Shown in pieces: positions 49,062 to 63,338 of a stretch of 64,000 nt of DNA; position 1 is the first letter of the stretch, and each line of letters opens with the position of its first letter. The position numbers were made by a program, and so were the translations under genes. The notes beneath the pieces are model-generated. The model was not told the origin of the DNA and ran no database searches. It saw nothing but the letters and a program-made list of their open reading frames with translations. The DNA comes from Rotaria socialis (Eukaryota > Rotifera > Eurotatoria > Philodinida > Philodinidae). The DNA lies in contig CAJNYU010000560.1 in the NCBI GenBank assembly GCA_905331475.1, positions 124,001-188,000 on the forward strand, given 5' to 3'.

Positions 49062-51449
49062 ATGAGTAATCATCATCGTTCAACGACAACAACAACAACA
49101 ACAACAGCAAATGATTTCAATGAAACAATGAAAAAAACTCCATCGCCTCGTCGTCAAATGACACGTTCAACATCTAATATAAATAAAGAAATATCATCTG
49201 CTATAAATAATAATAATAATAATAATAATAATGAACAATGTGTACAAGTTATTAAACCGGTTGCTGTACGTCCACCATCATCAGATTCAACACAAAATCC
49301 ATATAATTTACGATCACGTTCTAAATTGAAAAACTCAAATAATAATAATAATAATAACAACAACAACAACACTGAAGTTATCCCATCGTTCACAGAAAAA
49401 CTTTCATTAGATACACCAATAATACAACAAAAACCGGTGCCACCATTAACTCGGGCTGCTGCTGCATCAGCCGGTGTTAAAATCGATTCATTCATATCGG
49501 ATGAATCAATTAGAACTAATAACAAATTAACAACAACTATTTCAACTCGTTCGAGTACCACTCGAAAACGTAAAGCAAGCGAAGACGATCATCGACCATA
49601 TTTAGATTTACTTAAAATGAAACAGGTAAAAGAAAATACTTCATGTACAAGGCTTAGCATTATACGCATATACATGAATGTATATATATATATATATATA
49701 TGTTCTGTCGTCACAACTGAGATTTGTATGTTATACAAAGTAAAGAGAATTAGAAGTACACTGATGGAATTTAGAGCTTCATCAAACAGTCAACATAAAT
49801 ACGCTATTTCGTTTTCTTTTTCAATCTCCGTTTTCTTCCATAACATTATCGTTCGTTATTGACGACAATTGTTTATATTCTACACCTCAAGCCACCCCAC
49901 TTTCCTCTTATACATATATATGCACATGAATATGTGTGATCGATTCTATTCATTGAAGCACACAAAATGTATGTCTCTATCACACATTATTATTAGATTC
50001 TCAGTATGTGTGCGTTTTATTCCATCTCGTTTTCTTTTTTTGTCATGTTACTGAAAGGTGCTAATGTACTCTTCATCATTTGATTGTCTGAGCTTTTCCT
50101 CTAGTGTCTCGATATTCATTTAGATTACACCTACGCCCATCATCAGCCTATTTGTCAATTGCAAACACATAAATTGTGTTCTTCCGATTTTCTCTATTAT
50201 AAAACATGCAAAAAATAGTTGACAGATTTCTTGTTCTCAAGCATATATATTTAAAGTTTTATTAGCGGTAGTAGTGACCATCATTATTGTTGTGCATTCT
50301 CATTAATGTAACTCGTTGTCGTTCTCTTTGGATTTGACAAGGCACATAAAAAAGCGGAGAGAGAAGACGATAGATAAGTAAACCGAAATGAATTATGATG
50401 AATTGCGAGAAAGATTGCATCACATATATATATATATATATATGTATATAAATATAATATACTGACATTTCATGTTGCTTTCCTGCTGTCTCATTGAATC
50501 AGTGCCCAGGAGAGAAAGAGAGAGGGGAAAGAAATATAACTGATTCAAGTCATTTATCATATTTTATTATATCTTTTTTAGACTCAGTCGACATACAGCT
50601 TTGACGGCAATTCACCAAAGAAGGTATGTCATATATGTATAGACGAATGATTTGTAAAGCAAGCAATAATAGAATCTGTCAGAATGAGTTAACAAAAAAT
50701 GATCATGATGTAGAAAATAAATTTGTCTCGTTTCTTTTTTCCCCAAACGACCGAACAAGTCTTATAAATAAATTGAGTTGTATATTTGTATGAGGAACAT
50801 GAAGAGAGAGAGAGAGAGAAAGAGAGGTGATTGACAGTCGCACCTGTTTACTGTTACCATTGAGAAGAAGAAAAGTTCCATAAATAGATTATTTCATTCA
50901 TTATGTTATATGTATTAGATTTCAGTTCTTTTTATTTTAATTGCAATTCTCTCAATGAACATTATCTGACTTGAAAACCTACTAATTAGCACGCTCGATC
51001 AAATAAAAAAGAGATATATAAATGTAGAGAGTCGAGTGACTACTAGATCTTTTGATTGTCTATCCTACTGTCATTTCATCTCCGTTCATTTTTTTTCTTT
51101 CTTTCTTTTTCTTCCGTAGATAACAAGACGCACTGATCAAGATTGTATTGGAGTTGATGATGAAGATAGCGGATGCGATTATGATTCTCCAGCTCATTCT
51201 CCAGTCGACTTCACTGATGTTCCTCCCGGTCATGTATTTCACTATGAAGAATCAAATATGTCGTACGATTCAGGCTTTAGTACAGGCTCTGGTGAACCTA
51301 ATAATCAACAATATTTATCTCAAAGTCAAGCAATGTCATCAGGATCTAACAGTAATATAACGACACGTAGTAATACATTGAATTCACACAAATATCCTGC
51401 AGCTATTGATCTCGATGTTAATGCCATTGAAGGAGACCTCGGTTTCTAG
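49062..51449 (+). CDS. Poly-Asn/Thr-rich, probably nuclear protein of unknown family
   Basis: Exons 49062..49625, 50582..50623 and 51120..51449 join in phase 0 and give 311 residues. The N-terminus has a poly-Thr run, and two long Asn runs (AAT/AAC codon repeats near 49207-49233 and 49338-49370) interrupt charged, disordered sequence. Motifs include SPRR, YNLRSRSKLK, TRKRKASEDD (a likely nuclear localisation signal), RPYLDLLKMK, SPKK, and a C-terminal acidic Ser-rich segment (VDDEDSGCDYDSPAHSP). The ATG lies on a cag acceptor-like site, so a 5' exon or trans-splicing is possible. SP sites and an RxxL (RPYL) motif recall cell-cycle substrates, but I cannot name a family. Intron 1 contains (TA)n at about 49681-49701. 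Confidence 0.62.
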
Positions 51450-53159
51450 TTGTCAATTTTTCTTTTACGTTTTCTTCTTCTTCTTCATTATTCTATTACG
51501 AATACCAATTGTATTACTAGATTCGTTTGCGTTTTCTGCTTCTTCAACTTTTTTTTTATGTTGTTGTTATTATTGTTCATATGACCACCGAACTGTGCGT
51601 GCCATCTTTCCTATTTCTTTTCTTTTGCTGTCAGATGTGTGTTGGTATACATGCTCGTCATTTTCTCTTCTTGTTTTCTCCATAATTGTGCCCATACACA
51701 TACACATACATACATACATACAATGCCTGTAAACCGAGTCACACACAACTTGCACGGCTCTCCTCTCGCTTTTTTGTTCTTCTACTAACTCCTCGTCGTT
51801 TGTCGTCCCGTAATTTTTCTTCTTCTTTTTGTGTCTTGTATTGGCTCATTTTTTCCCATATTCTCGTTAGACTATAATTTAAAACAAACATGATCTACGT
51901 CCGGTTTGATCGGTGCGTTTTTCTTTAAAAAAATGAAAAACATTAAAAAAAAATGCATTGATTAATGTATTATGTTAAACAAAAAAGAGCATTTTGCTTG
52001 TCCGTTTTTGTTTTTCTTTTGTTTTGTTTTTTTTGTTCGACTTTACAAGGATTAGTTTGCATCTTATTCTATTTATAAAAAAAAAGAAAAGAAAACAAAG
52101 CGAGACAGTTTTTTCTTTCTTCTTTCTAAAGAGTATTTTCAATACTTTAGAATCAATCAAGATTGTTCAAACGAATAGATTAATCTCTCTTAAACATCTA
52201 TAAAATAAGAGGATTGAATTCTCTTGAGTTGATTGATAATACGAAACATGAATGTCAATATCGATCGTGCATTAATAAAAATAGAAAGAAAGAATGTTGA
52301 GTCCCTTTCTTTATTTTTATCAGCAAGCTGATAAAATATTCATTTAATAAAGTTCGTGTGTTAGATTTATTAAAGAAACAGAACTTTTCATAATGTAACT
52401 TGTATGAAGTTCATGTCATGTATGCTAATAAAGAAGGAGAAAAACAAAGAAACCTAGAGATTATTTTTTTATGTTAATGCAATTTTCTCACGACAGAATT
52501 GCATGTATTGATTCTGTGTGTGCGCGATGAAATATTGATTTTCTTTTTGCGTTTAATTAATATTACCGCAAAAAAAGAAAGAGTAATAATGTGACTCGTG
52601 AACTAGCAAAAAATCTCGCGCATATGCGCTTTATGAGAAAATTGCAGCTTATCTGTCTTCGAAATCTTTATTTGACAAGCAATAATAATAATAATTTCTA
52701 GGCGTTTTATTCGTCGTTATATGATCTTTTACTATGCTTAAAACGAAATCGCTACGTCAGAATTTATTTTGGCCATTCGTTGGTTGGTTTGATCTGAATT
52801 GTACCTATGAACCCTGTCGAGAGTGTTATGTACATACGCTGGCTAATAAATAGAAGTCCAACAGATGCAAAAATAGAAGAAGAGTGTCCTCTTATGTTCA
52901 CGAGCTTTCATTGCCATGGCAATGTGATCAGTTGTACGAGTTCCATGTGGTTTGCATCGTTGGCTTCAAAATCACAATTGTTTATTTAGTCTAATTATAT
53001 GGAACATTTAATAACAAAAATTACAAATCAATTCTTTTCACGTACATTATATAAGCAAGAGAAAAAGACAATCATAATTCACAACAAAGTGTCTCTAAAA
53101 TAGTTCTTTTTCTTAGATTAAAATTGCACATAGATATGTATAATTTTGTACAAAAATTA
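51450..53159. other. 3' flank and intergenic, no gene recognised
   Basis: T-rich 3' UTR-like sequence, with AATAAA-type signals near 52340-52440. The frame 52807-52989 has no support. Convergent with the coiled-coil gene, whose stop is at 53160. Confidence 0.5.
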
Positions 53160-56100
53160 TTACCAAACTTTTGCTGTTGAAGATAGTGGTACTGTCTTCA
53201 CTACGTTGGAGTGCGACGTGAAACTGGTTAGATTAAGATTTGTCATATATTGACGAGCATTTAATTCTGCTCGTGCAATTAACTGATGAATCTCGTCATT
53301 GCGATCTTTTTCTTCTCTAAAAATACAAAAGATTACATCAGTTTAATATTGAATCAGAAAATGTTTTTGAGTGCCGTAAAGTTTTCTTTTCGTTTTTTTT
53401 GCTTTCACAGCCTTGAATGTAACAAGGAAAAAAAGAAAATCTAATTGAGTGAGGCTCAAATAAAACTCTAATTCAATAGCCTTGAAAGTTCTTTCACCCC
53501 TCTTGCTTCACGTAAATTTTTTTGAAAAAGATTGATACCTAATGTAAAATGAAGTCCTCTTGTTATTGGACGCTTCTTGATAATGCCTGATGTTTTGTTC
53601 AATACATCATCCACAAATTAACAGCGAGAGACTTCGCTTCTACTAATAAGACTATTTTTATGCTTTCAGAGTGCCATTTCAAACATGAAAAATGGTCTCA
53701 AAATAAACTCATGCTTCGACGATTGACATGAATGACGTTTGGATAGGAAGTCAGTAAACAGACCAATATAGATACGATTGTCAGATTACTAGAAACAACT
53801 AATGAGATAGATTGTGACGCTTGTCTTTTGGCATTTATTAACAACATTATCTACTTTACCCCTTAATGATCATTTATACAGAATAGGAAACTGCATAGAA
53901 ATAAGAATTAATATACAATAAGGCAAACGAAAATGATTATTCTTTAGTTCGACGGCTGTTATACAAATTATTAGCATTCCGATATTGTCGATGAAATCAA
54001 TTTTATTGTTTGAAGAAGCATATTCCTATGTATTTCTAACGAACTATTTTTCTAATCAAGAACTGTTCTATTTCTTTCTTTCTTTCTTTCTCCCAAAATG
54101 TTGTACAAACAAATATCACTCAGCTTGTTTCATTGAAATACTTCATAGATTTACAGACCATCTGTGATATTTCTTTATTGAGATATAATATGAACAAAAC
54201 ATATGGAAAACTTATGTTCTATATGTTATTTAAATCTAGTTGAAGCAGTTCGTTTGGACTCGGTCATAATAACCTACGATACTCAGGCAGCTGAGCTGTC
54301 ATCTTAATTAATTTAGTCTCATGCTAATATCGCTTGACATCTAAAGAAAAGTTTCAACAGCCGCTTGTTCATTTATTTAATCAGCCACTAGCAGCTACCC
54401 ATTATAGAATTTTGTTACGACTACGATTTGAAGAAAACATTCGATGAATGTGGCATTATCATTTGCATGTATAACGGGTACGAACATTATTCTACAAGAT
54501 TTGTTTTCAATTCTTTCTCCTTGGCCGATCGCATGTAAACATCCGAATAGTCAATCAATTAGAACATATTGTTTCTAACAAGAACACAAGGAAATGAAAA
54601 TTATGATTAGACTTCCAAAGATAAGCTTTCCAGATAATCTAAACTTAGTATTTCAGCATTTGTTTAGGCTGCATGCAGAGAAAACTATCGTGTGTTTTTT
54701 TTCGTTGGCATCCAATCGTACTCCTTATGTGTCTGTAGTCGTTTGTTTACTACTATTTTGCTATAGAAGAAACATATTTTAATCTTCAATCAAATTATTC
54801 TATCGAAGTAAAGAAATGCCATCGAGATCTTTCTTTATGTAGACAATTGTTTATTTTATGCTATCTAAAACGCATAGTATTTACGCATTGTTTTGTCGAT
54901 AAATCGATGATTTAGGTTTTCTAGAGCGCGTCTGTATGTATATAATCAAGTACTTCAATGACCTATATATATATATATATATATATATCAGCCAGCCTGA
55001 AATATCATCTAGAACACATCATTATTTAGATGTTTTCTTTTGTGCCCGTGATTTTGTATGTCTTTAGTTTTTTGTGAATTCTGATTATGCTTATTAGTGA
55101 GTAGGAAAAAAATAATATTTGAGAATTACTTTCGACCATATTGTGATCGTCTTCTCATTTGACTCATAATATCTCGAAGATCAGTATTTTCTTCTTCGAG
55201 GATTTTCATTTGAACTTGTAGTGATTCTTTAGAAGCTTTTTCTTCTATAAAACGTTGTTCAAATTCGTCGATCTAAATAAAATAAATTATTTTCAATGCG
55301 AAATATTTTTTGCCTATGCCAAATGGCTTACTTGTGACTTTAATTCTTCAATATTCTTTAATGAGTCATGAGAAACTTCCACACTAAAAATAAGCAAAAA
55401 TGATATTATAGGAAGCTGTTGTATGAAGAATAGATAATGTTTTTACTGTCGAACAATTGTATTCTCAGAAAGTTGAATTCGCCGAAAACGATCCAATTCT
55501 TCTTCAAGATGAGAATTTCTAATAGAAATTGAATAAATCAATAAATGTAAATATCGAGAAGCAACTTAGTCTTTATTCCAAATTCAGCTCATCTCGTTCA
55601 CTATTGAAGACAAGAAAAATGACTGAGATGAGAAATACTCAAACCCACACTCTGCATAGTGAGTTTCGTTCATTACTAGAAATGTCCTGGACCGCCCTTT
55701 CCCTGTTCCGGTGATTCTGGCTGTTCTACTGTCTATGCATACTTGAAGAAAAATGTTACAAAATTTCTTTGTCCCACATTTACAATCCTCCTTGAAACTG
55801 CTCCCGTGGTCTATACTCAGAAATATAGAGGTCTCGAGATTGATTTTGCATAGCTCTATTCATTACGTTGCAGTCTGAGAATACGTTCGTGAAAAGTTAT
55901 ATTCTGATTGAAAGATTTATCGGGTATAATTAGAAATCTACGTGGGTAGAAGCATCAGTTCGTGCTTTGATCAATCAGTTCAATTGTTCAAGTACGACAC
56001 GGCTGTAACAAGAAAAACCTTGATTCGTTTCGGTGCCGCTCTAAGTTCTACATATGGCTGACATTTGGAAATAAATAAAATGGAACTAAACTGTCAATCA

Positions 56101-59100
56101 GAGATGAACAGGTTTTTAAATCGTAGCAAAATATACGAATTTATTGGCATACTTCTCAATAAGTTCATTCAATCTTTTATGTTCATTTGATATTCTTTCT
56201 TCTATTGCTTGTCGTTGAAGAACAATTTCTCGATTTTTAAATTGTGTATCTTGAATCATTTTGTCTTTTTCATATGCAACTTCTTTTTGATGCATTAATT
56301 CGTCTTTCAGACGTTCAATATCAATATGAAATTGTTCGTTACGAAACAGTAGTTCACGTTTTTCACGGTCAGTTTGTTCTCTATAATCATAAATATAAAA
56401 AAGCATTTCCTTTCATTTGTTTTCTCGTACTGAAACAGAACTTACAAACGAGCTTTAATCGTATTTAGTCTATCCTTATACTTCGCTGTTACATTGACAA
56501 CATTTTTTGTAAGATATTCTGATTGAACATTGATTTCCGACTAGAAAATAAAGACGAGACGATGCAAACAGTGTTTAAACATAAATAATTCACTATTCTT
56601 AATTGGTTGTCTCAAGACAGAATGAGAGAGGAAAACCGAGTAAGTGCAGAAAAGTGCTCATGAATAGTTTGTCGAAGAATTTCATATTACAACGTGATAG
56701 AAAAAGACAACAATCCGAAGAAGAAAGAAAGAAATCATATAAATTAATACCAATTTTTTGCGTAGCTGAACTAGTCGAATCATAGAATAATATGTAGGCG
56801 ATATGCAAACGAATGAATATTTTGTTGTTCTTTACCTTTTCTTTTTCTAATTGTTCGCAGCGACGTGATGTTTGTTCAAGTGCGACCTGTACATGATCTA
56901 ATTGATGTGTTGCTGCGCGAATACGTTCGCAGACATCTTCATATTTTACTTTTAAAGATTTAAATTCGCTTTCGATTACATCGGCACGTCGACGTTCCTG
57001 TTCCAAATCCGTACTTAAACTTGATTCAAGCTAAAAATTGATTAAATCATTTAATACGTATAAAAAGACCTTTTTTCCATCAGACAATCACATGGGGTCA
57101 GGTAGTCGAATTAGAATTAAATTCTACTGTCTATCCTTGAGACAGAGACGTAATTGTTTTTGCTAAAGGCGACATATCGTTATTTATGTTTCATTGAATT
57201 GAACTTTCGAGAGGATTAAAAGATTTCTTTTTCATGTTCGAACGATGTCAATTGTACGATGTTATATAATCAGACAGAAATAACATTGTTAGAGAATTGA
57301 ACACTTCGAATGTAGATTAAAGAAAAATATTCATTTCAATTATTTAGAATGAATAGCACTTAGGCGAAGAAAAAAATTTAGCTATTGTTAGATCGTACTC
57401 TGAATAGTGAAAGATCAAATTGTGTCTAATGTATTCTGAGATATACATAGGAAATAGTGGTTACCCGAGGATATTTGTTACTAGATAATAGAAACGGTTC
57501 TTGGTGAAAATTCTCAAGGATTTTGTATTAATAGCTAGAAGAATAAGAATTGTGTCAATACATGAGGACTGATTGGAAAAAATTGGAAGAAGAGAAAAAG
57601 ATGGCCTTGTGCAATAGAAAATTAATTGCAATCGAATACTTATAGATTGTAATAAAACAAAACAAAAAAGAAGCTGAAAACTCCTCAATGGCGAACATCT
57701 TCGTACACTCGAGTATTTTTGGTGGGTCTCGATCAAATAGAATGAAATCGAAAACTGGCCGTATGAATATAAAAAATGGTTATGTTAAGTCATACGACAT
57801 GATTGCGTCATCTACAATGTAACCGTTTTCATTTTTCAGTTACTACAAACTAAGTGATAGTAGTCGAGTCATTTGTATGATGAAATCGCTACTTTGAAAC
57901 TTTACTGATTCATATCAAAAAGTTCCAAGAAGCAAGATTTCGATACACGCTCTTACAAATTAATGTTAGTGCTCAAGGTCACTTAAGAATTGCAACAACA
58001 AAGTTTTAACACTTCAAACGAAATTTGAATTATGAGATGGTTCAGTAGCTACACGAAATAAATAGGTTTTAACAGTTCACATGCATCCTTATTTTAACAC
58101 ACCCCTTTTTTAAATTTTTTCCCGATTGTCTGCAATATCACTTAGGTCTGATTTTCAAAGCATGAATTAATTTATTTATTTTTGCTTAATCTAAACTATC
58201 GTATTATTAAATTTTCGACCATTTCGTTGTATATCGATTTTGACTTATCGTCATAGATATTATCAAACTTCCAATATCGTCAATTTGGTTTTAAGCTTCT
58301 GAAAATGAAGTGATTTCTTTTTGGAATATCATAGGAAGATAGACCGTTGTCTTAGTTAAGATCATAGAAACACGACAATGCCATAGGATCTCCTCGTGGA
58401 TATAATCTCCAGTAAAAATAAATGTGGAAACTTCGGATTTCATCCGAGAGTTATGTGTACTGCAAAAAGAGTATGAGACATATGAGTCATTCTAGAATGT
58501 CTGAACACCAAAATTATCATGAGAAACTAGGCAATTTGATTTCTGGATGCAGTTTTTGTGCATTTTGAGACGTTTTTAGGCGATATTTCGTTAGAAACCT
58601 ACGATTTAATTCAAAACTAATATCAGATTCGGAATCAGCGTTAAAAATTGAGTCGATTTATATATGTTGTGAATAATTCTGAGAAAAATTTGTTTTTTGA
58701 AAAAAATCCCTGTACCCCTCCTCAGGAATGGTCTGGTCAAAATGACAATTTTTTCGATAACTCAGTCATTTCTTGACGGATTCTTCCCATCTTCGAACTC
58801 GACCGAGATATGCATGAGATTGAACTGTGTGGAAAATTTCATCACGATCTGACTCTCGTTTCGAAAGTTATCGTGCCTACGGACGGACGGACACACTGGC
58901 CGATTCTAGAGTGTACTCACTTTTTGAGTACACAAAAAGAAACATTGCGATAGAATCACGCACTAGGTGGAAACAACTTCTAGTTAAATCTATACGGGAT
59001 TAAAATATACACGCCAAGTTATAATTGATGTTAGTGATTATAGGAAGTTGGCTAATTTTATCGATTTTAGGTTACGCTATTTATTCTAAACTTTTTAGAC

Positions 59101-62100
59101 ATGCAACAATATATTCTATTGAAAATAAGCTAAAATAATTCATATACTATTTCACCTTTTCTTTTTCATTTAATTGTTTGCGCGTATTCGTTAATTCGGA
59201 TTGAAGTGCGTTTGAATGTTCAGCTAATTCGTTGTAACGTTCACGTAATTGTAATAATTCGTTTTCGATTTCCACTGTTCTTTTCTAGATAAGCCAAAAG
59301 AAAATTAGATTACAAATAAATGCATTGAACTTTTTATTATGCGTACTTTGGCACTGGATTCTTCTTGTTGGGCTTTACTTCTATAGGAAAGTTTATTTTT
59401 AGAAAATTTCACAATAACAGCTGACAATTTACTTTATTATTTGACTTTCATGTTGTAATTTTAAAAGATTCAGTTGATTCATTTCGTCTAATCGTTGACT
59501 ACATGTAACAATATGTTTACGTAAAACGTCACATTTTAATTTTAAAGTTTCGACAAAAAATCGAAATGTTTCGTCGGAATGTTCAAACTAAAATTTCGTC
59601 AATGAATCTTAGCGAAAACAAGACAAGCATGATTTTACTTTTTGTTCGAATTCAACTGTTTTTTTCTCTGTTATTTCAAGTTCTTGACGAACAAGATCGA
59701 TTTCACGCTCAAGCGAACGTTGTTTAATAATAGCGAATAATTGTGAGTGTTCAATATCTGATATATTTTGTGACTTTTCCATCTTGTGGCGAAAAGAAAA
59801 AATTCTGCTTTATATTTCCTTGTAAATTTTAAGACTTACCAAATATTTTAGAAGATCATTTTCTTCTTGTTGTGATACTGAGCGCAATTTTAGTTCCAGT
59901 AATTTCATTTCTGTTTGTTGCATTTGTTCGAAAGCTGTTTGAAGCATAGATACAGAAGATATCCTTGATGTTGTTTTTTCTCGATCTAGTTTTGTATTTA
60001 TGAGTGTAACTATGTGCTCAAGTTTAACATGAAACGTCTCAATTTCACGTTGTAATTCAACATTTTGTTGAAGAAATTTTTTCGATAATTCTTCACTTGC
60101 TAAAATTAGTATAGAGAAAATTTATTTTGAATTTAGTTGAAACAACACTTAGATAAAAAATCAAGAGATTCGGATAGCTGGTTGATTTGCAACAGTCTTC
60201 CTGCGGATGATTAGTTTTGAATTTCAGCTTCATAACTCTTACGCTTTTCTCATAAACATATTTTAGAAAATTACAAGTTCAAACTCTTGTTTTCATTAAG
60301 GTCAGTCCGTATGCAAACCTTGTCGTAGAGATTAAAACAAAAATCTAAGAGCAAAATGCAATAGTTTTCTTTCAGACACAAGTTACAGAAATGCGCCGCT
60401 TTGTTAGGCGAGTTTAATTTGATTTCGGTTTCTAGGAAATGATTTCGATTTTGATTCCCATACAACTCTGACTGAAAACCATCAAGATTAAGTGTCGTCA
60501 AATATTAATAGTAAACTTCTTGGATGATCATTAGCGAAGTTTATTGAAGATTTCTTTTCATTACTGTTCGTAAACGAAATCTTGCATATGCCTTTCTCTT
60601 CATTCTTTCCTAATCAATCAAAATATACCGTGACGAAAGTTCAACATGATTAATCTAATCGAACTTGGATTGCAAACTCGATCAGATACCTTTCAGTTCA
60701 AATAATTGTAGATTTCGAAAGGATTTTAATTATTAAAAAAGTTCACGATTTTGTTCAGTTCCCTAAATAAATAATCCTAACAAAAGAAAAAGATTGATCT
60801 TCGAATGTACACCAATTGAAGCCTCTACGATTTTTTTTTCGATTATGTCTCAAGGCTTTTATTATTTGATTTAATTCTTTACATATTTTATTTCTCAATC
60901 TCAATCGTCTGACAATATTACATTGGTATCTTGAAAAAACTGTCGTTTGACAATAAGAACGAGCTTTACTTTTTTTTCTTTACTTCTGACAATTTTCATT
61001 TTAAACCAAAACAAAATTGAATGCATCGATATTCAATACCTTTTGTCTTTCAGCTTTTCTGTGACCAAATTATCCGAAATGAAAAATAAAAAGTTTCTGA
61101 CACCTCAAACATTTTGACATATATCCCATTATATTTCCCGTAAGAAGGAGAGAATGAAACAAGAAAAAAACAAATAACAACATTAGCAAAAAATAGAATA
61201 TTTTTTTTAATAGCCACAAAACTGCTCTTGAGGCTATGTTGTTCCCTTTTTCAGTGAGCTTTTTACATTCCTACTATAAACTGAATAACAAGAAATGTAA
61301 AGATGAGATTAAAAATAGTAAGAATCACGGAATAACACCGCGAGACGCAAATACATCGAATACAGTTTGTGTTTCTAATCCGCCGCTTGATGATTATCAA
61401 CGAGTCTACTAGTGACGACCTTCGGTGAGAAATAACGAGAGTATTACTTCTGTTTTTTTCTTTTCAATTTTAGTGTAAATTTTTTGCGCTTGAAATTGCA
61501 AAGAGAAGCATGAGAAATTTTGTAAACTATAGACGCAATTTTAATTTCATTAAAGCTACTTTGACAACAGAAGACAAGATTTATGAAGTTAAACTTATTT
61601 TCATACCTTGGTTAAAATTTAGATCTACGCGAGACTTTGAATTCTTCATTATAATAGCAACTGCCTCTATACACATGTTTTCATCTCATTTTCATATCGA
61701 ATCCATTTGTTGACCTCCGAAGGTTTCAAACAAAAGAAGAAGAAGAAAAACAAGTGAAACATGTTGATTATTTTTCTATTAATAAGATACTGACGTCTAT
61801 TATTCTTATATTATTTTACTTTTATAACAAACAGTGCCTGCATAGATGTATTTACCTGATGCCTGATTTTCATGACTAATAGAAGTTTTTATTTGAGTCG
61901 ATTGTGAACTTGTTTGATCAATAATACGAATTAATCCGTTTATTTGATCATTTTTTTGTTGAACAATTTTATCCAATTGTCGTCGAAATTCATCGTCAAG
62001 AAAACGATTTTGATTTTCAAACATAGACGTTTTTTCACGAAGATAATGTACATCACGATGAGCATAATTTATCAATTCACGAATTTTCTACAAACAAACA

Positions 62101-63338
62101 GAAGGATTCGAATTTTATTTATCGTCTAAAAATAAAACTCTAGACAGTAAAAACTAGACTATTTCAAGTGTGAAATTCCATCTTTAGCGATTCCAATGTA
62201 ATCGATATACAATAACATACTACCAACATACTTAGAGGACACGCTATGCATGTCGTGCGGGAAAGAAATCTTACGAATGTACTGAACGAATTCAATAATC
62301 AAAATGAAGAATACACAGACATGAAATTAGATCTTGTTCTCACAACCATAAATTAGTTAGATACTTCAAACGCACGTGAACTAACATTGCAAATGCACTA
62401 AAGAATCCATTTATTTATGATGAAAACTATCATATGTCAGGATTCATAGAGAAATTATTTATAAGATATGCGATTGTTGAGTATTCATCTTTGCATTATT
62501 CATTTTCTTAAAAAAAATTTAAGTTTAGCATATCTTAGTAGTCGAACTCAATAAAAATGAACGACCTTGTTTGATTATTCAAAGAGTCAAACGTCATAAA
62601 ATCTACATGAACAGAAATGATTTCCTAAAATAACTTATTTTTGCACACGAGCAGTTCGAATCATTCAGTTCTCTATCGGTAAATTATTGCACACGAACCT
62701 TTAAACCTTCGGTAAAGTCTGTATCGTCTATATTCAGATCTTGCAGTAAATATCTAAAACGTTGTAGAATTGAAAACATCGTTTGTCCTTTTAACCATAA
62801 TTTCATGATAATTTCACGTTCTTGTCCGGTACGTAAATGAAATTCGCGTTCAATTGCATTCATCACATCTTGATACGAAAGTAGATTCTACAATAAAATA
62901 CTAAAGCTAGTCGGAAAAAAAATCGAATTCATACTTTAACATTGATAGATGTTGTAAATGACACACTTTGACTTCTTTGCAACGAAGGATTTGGTCGCAG
63001 TGGTTGTGGTCTGATAGGATTTTGTCTTGCCGATGGTTCCATGATGCTTGTATTTAGAACGATTGCGTCTAATTCTCTCAATTGTTCATCGATAATCTTA
63101 TACGGATAGAAAACGAAAGTAAACGTTTTTGTTTTTTTGAAATAAATAATTTTTTATTTTTTCATACTGATGGCGATGATGAGTGTTGATCGGCAACAAG
63201 CATTTCTTCGGTATGACCGACTTCAGTTACTCTATCTGTTTGTTTTATTAATTCAATATATTGATCATGATTGTCAAAAACCTCAAAGAAAATAAATATA
63301 GTCAACCTTGACAATAACGAACATCTTACTTGATTCAT
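53160..63338 (-). CDS. Long coiled-coil protein, centrosome/cilium-like, unnamed
   Basis: Seventeen exons join in frame: 63338..63330, 63281..63168, 63096..62935, 62887..62699, 62087..61856, 60099..59840, 59782..59639, 59587..59433, 59380..59347, 59284..59156, 57030..56836, 56540..56446, 56380..56153, 55518..55447, 55383..55332, 55272..55130, 53316..53160, giving 789 residues. After a disordered Ser/Pro-rich N-terminus (QNPIRPQPLRPNPSL) a helical block follows (EREFHLRTGQEREIIMKLWL), then heptad coiled coil over about residues 150-750 and a short tail (SSTAKVW). No enzyme motif or membrane helix is seen. The composition is like that of centriole or axoneme scaffolds; I cannot assign a family. 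The first exon has only three codons. Exon 16 reads directly into a stop if its donor is not used. Confidence 0.75.
53317..55129 (-). other. Last intron of the coiled-coil gene; (TA)n repeat
   Basis: This 1.8-kb intron separates exons 16 and 17. It holds a (TA)n tract at about 54964-54988 and no recognised gene. If retained, translation stops at TAA 55128-55126, one codon after the exon edge. Confidence 0.55.
57031..59155 (-). other. Intron 10 with an inserted repeat
   Basis: This 2.1-kb intron contains a stretch at about 58480-58990 unlike its AT-rich surroundings. It has GGACGGACGGAC at 58881-58892 and a perfect hairpin, GTGTACTCA (58911-58919) and TGAGTACAC (58925-58933). It looks like a non-coding repeat on either strand. 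The frame 57461-57736 is not credible. Confidence 0.5.
60100..61855 (-). other. Intron 5 of the coiled-coil gene, nothing recognised
   Basis: A 1.76-kb AT-rich intron with matched phase at both ends. No supported ORF or repeat is seen. Confidence 0.5.

Noticed and set aside
49154..49561. Minus-strand Leu/Val-rich ORF
   Set aside because: It is the antisense of the poly-Asn coding exon; AAT/AAC runs read as Leu/Val on the other strand.
49062..51449. CDK inhibitor (p27-like) or securin
   Set aside because: SP/KK motifs and an RxxL are suggestive, but there is no CDK-binding domain or other family signature.
53160..63338. Naming the coiled-coil gene CEP83, CEP89 or SCLT1
   Set aside because: Length and composition fit several centriolar proteins, but no distinctive motif separates it from generic coiled coil.
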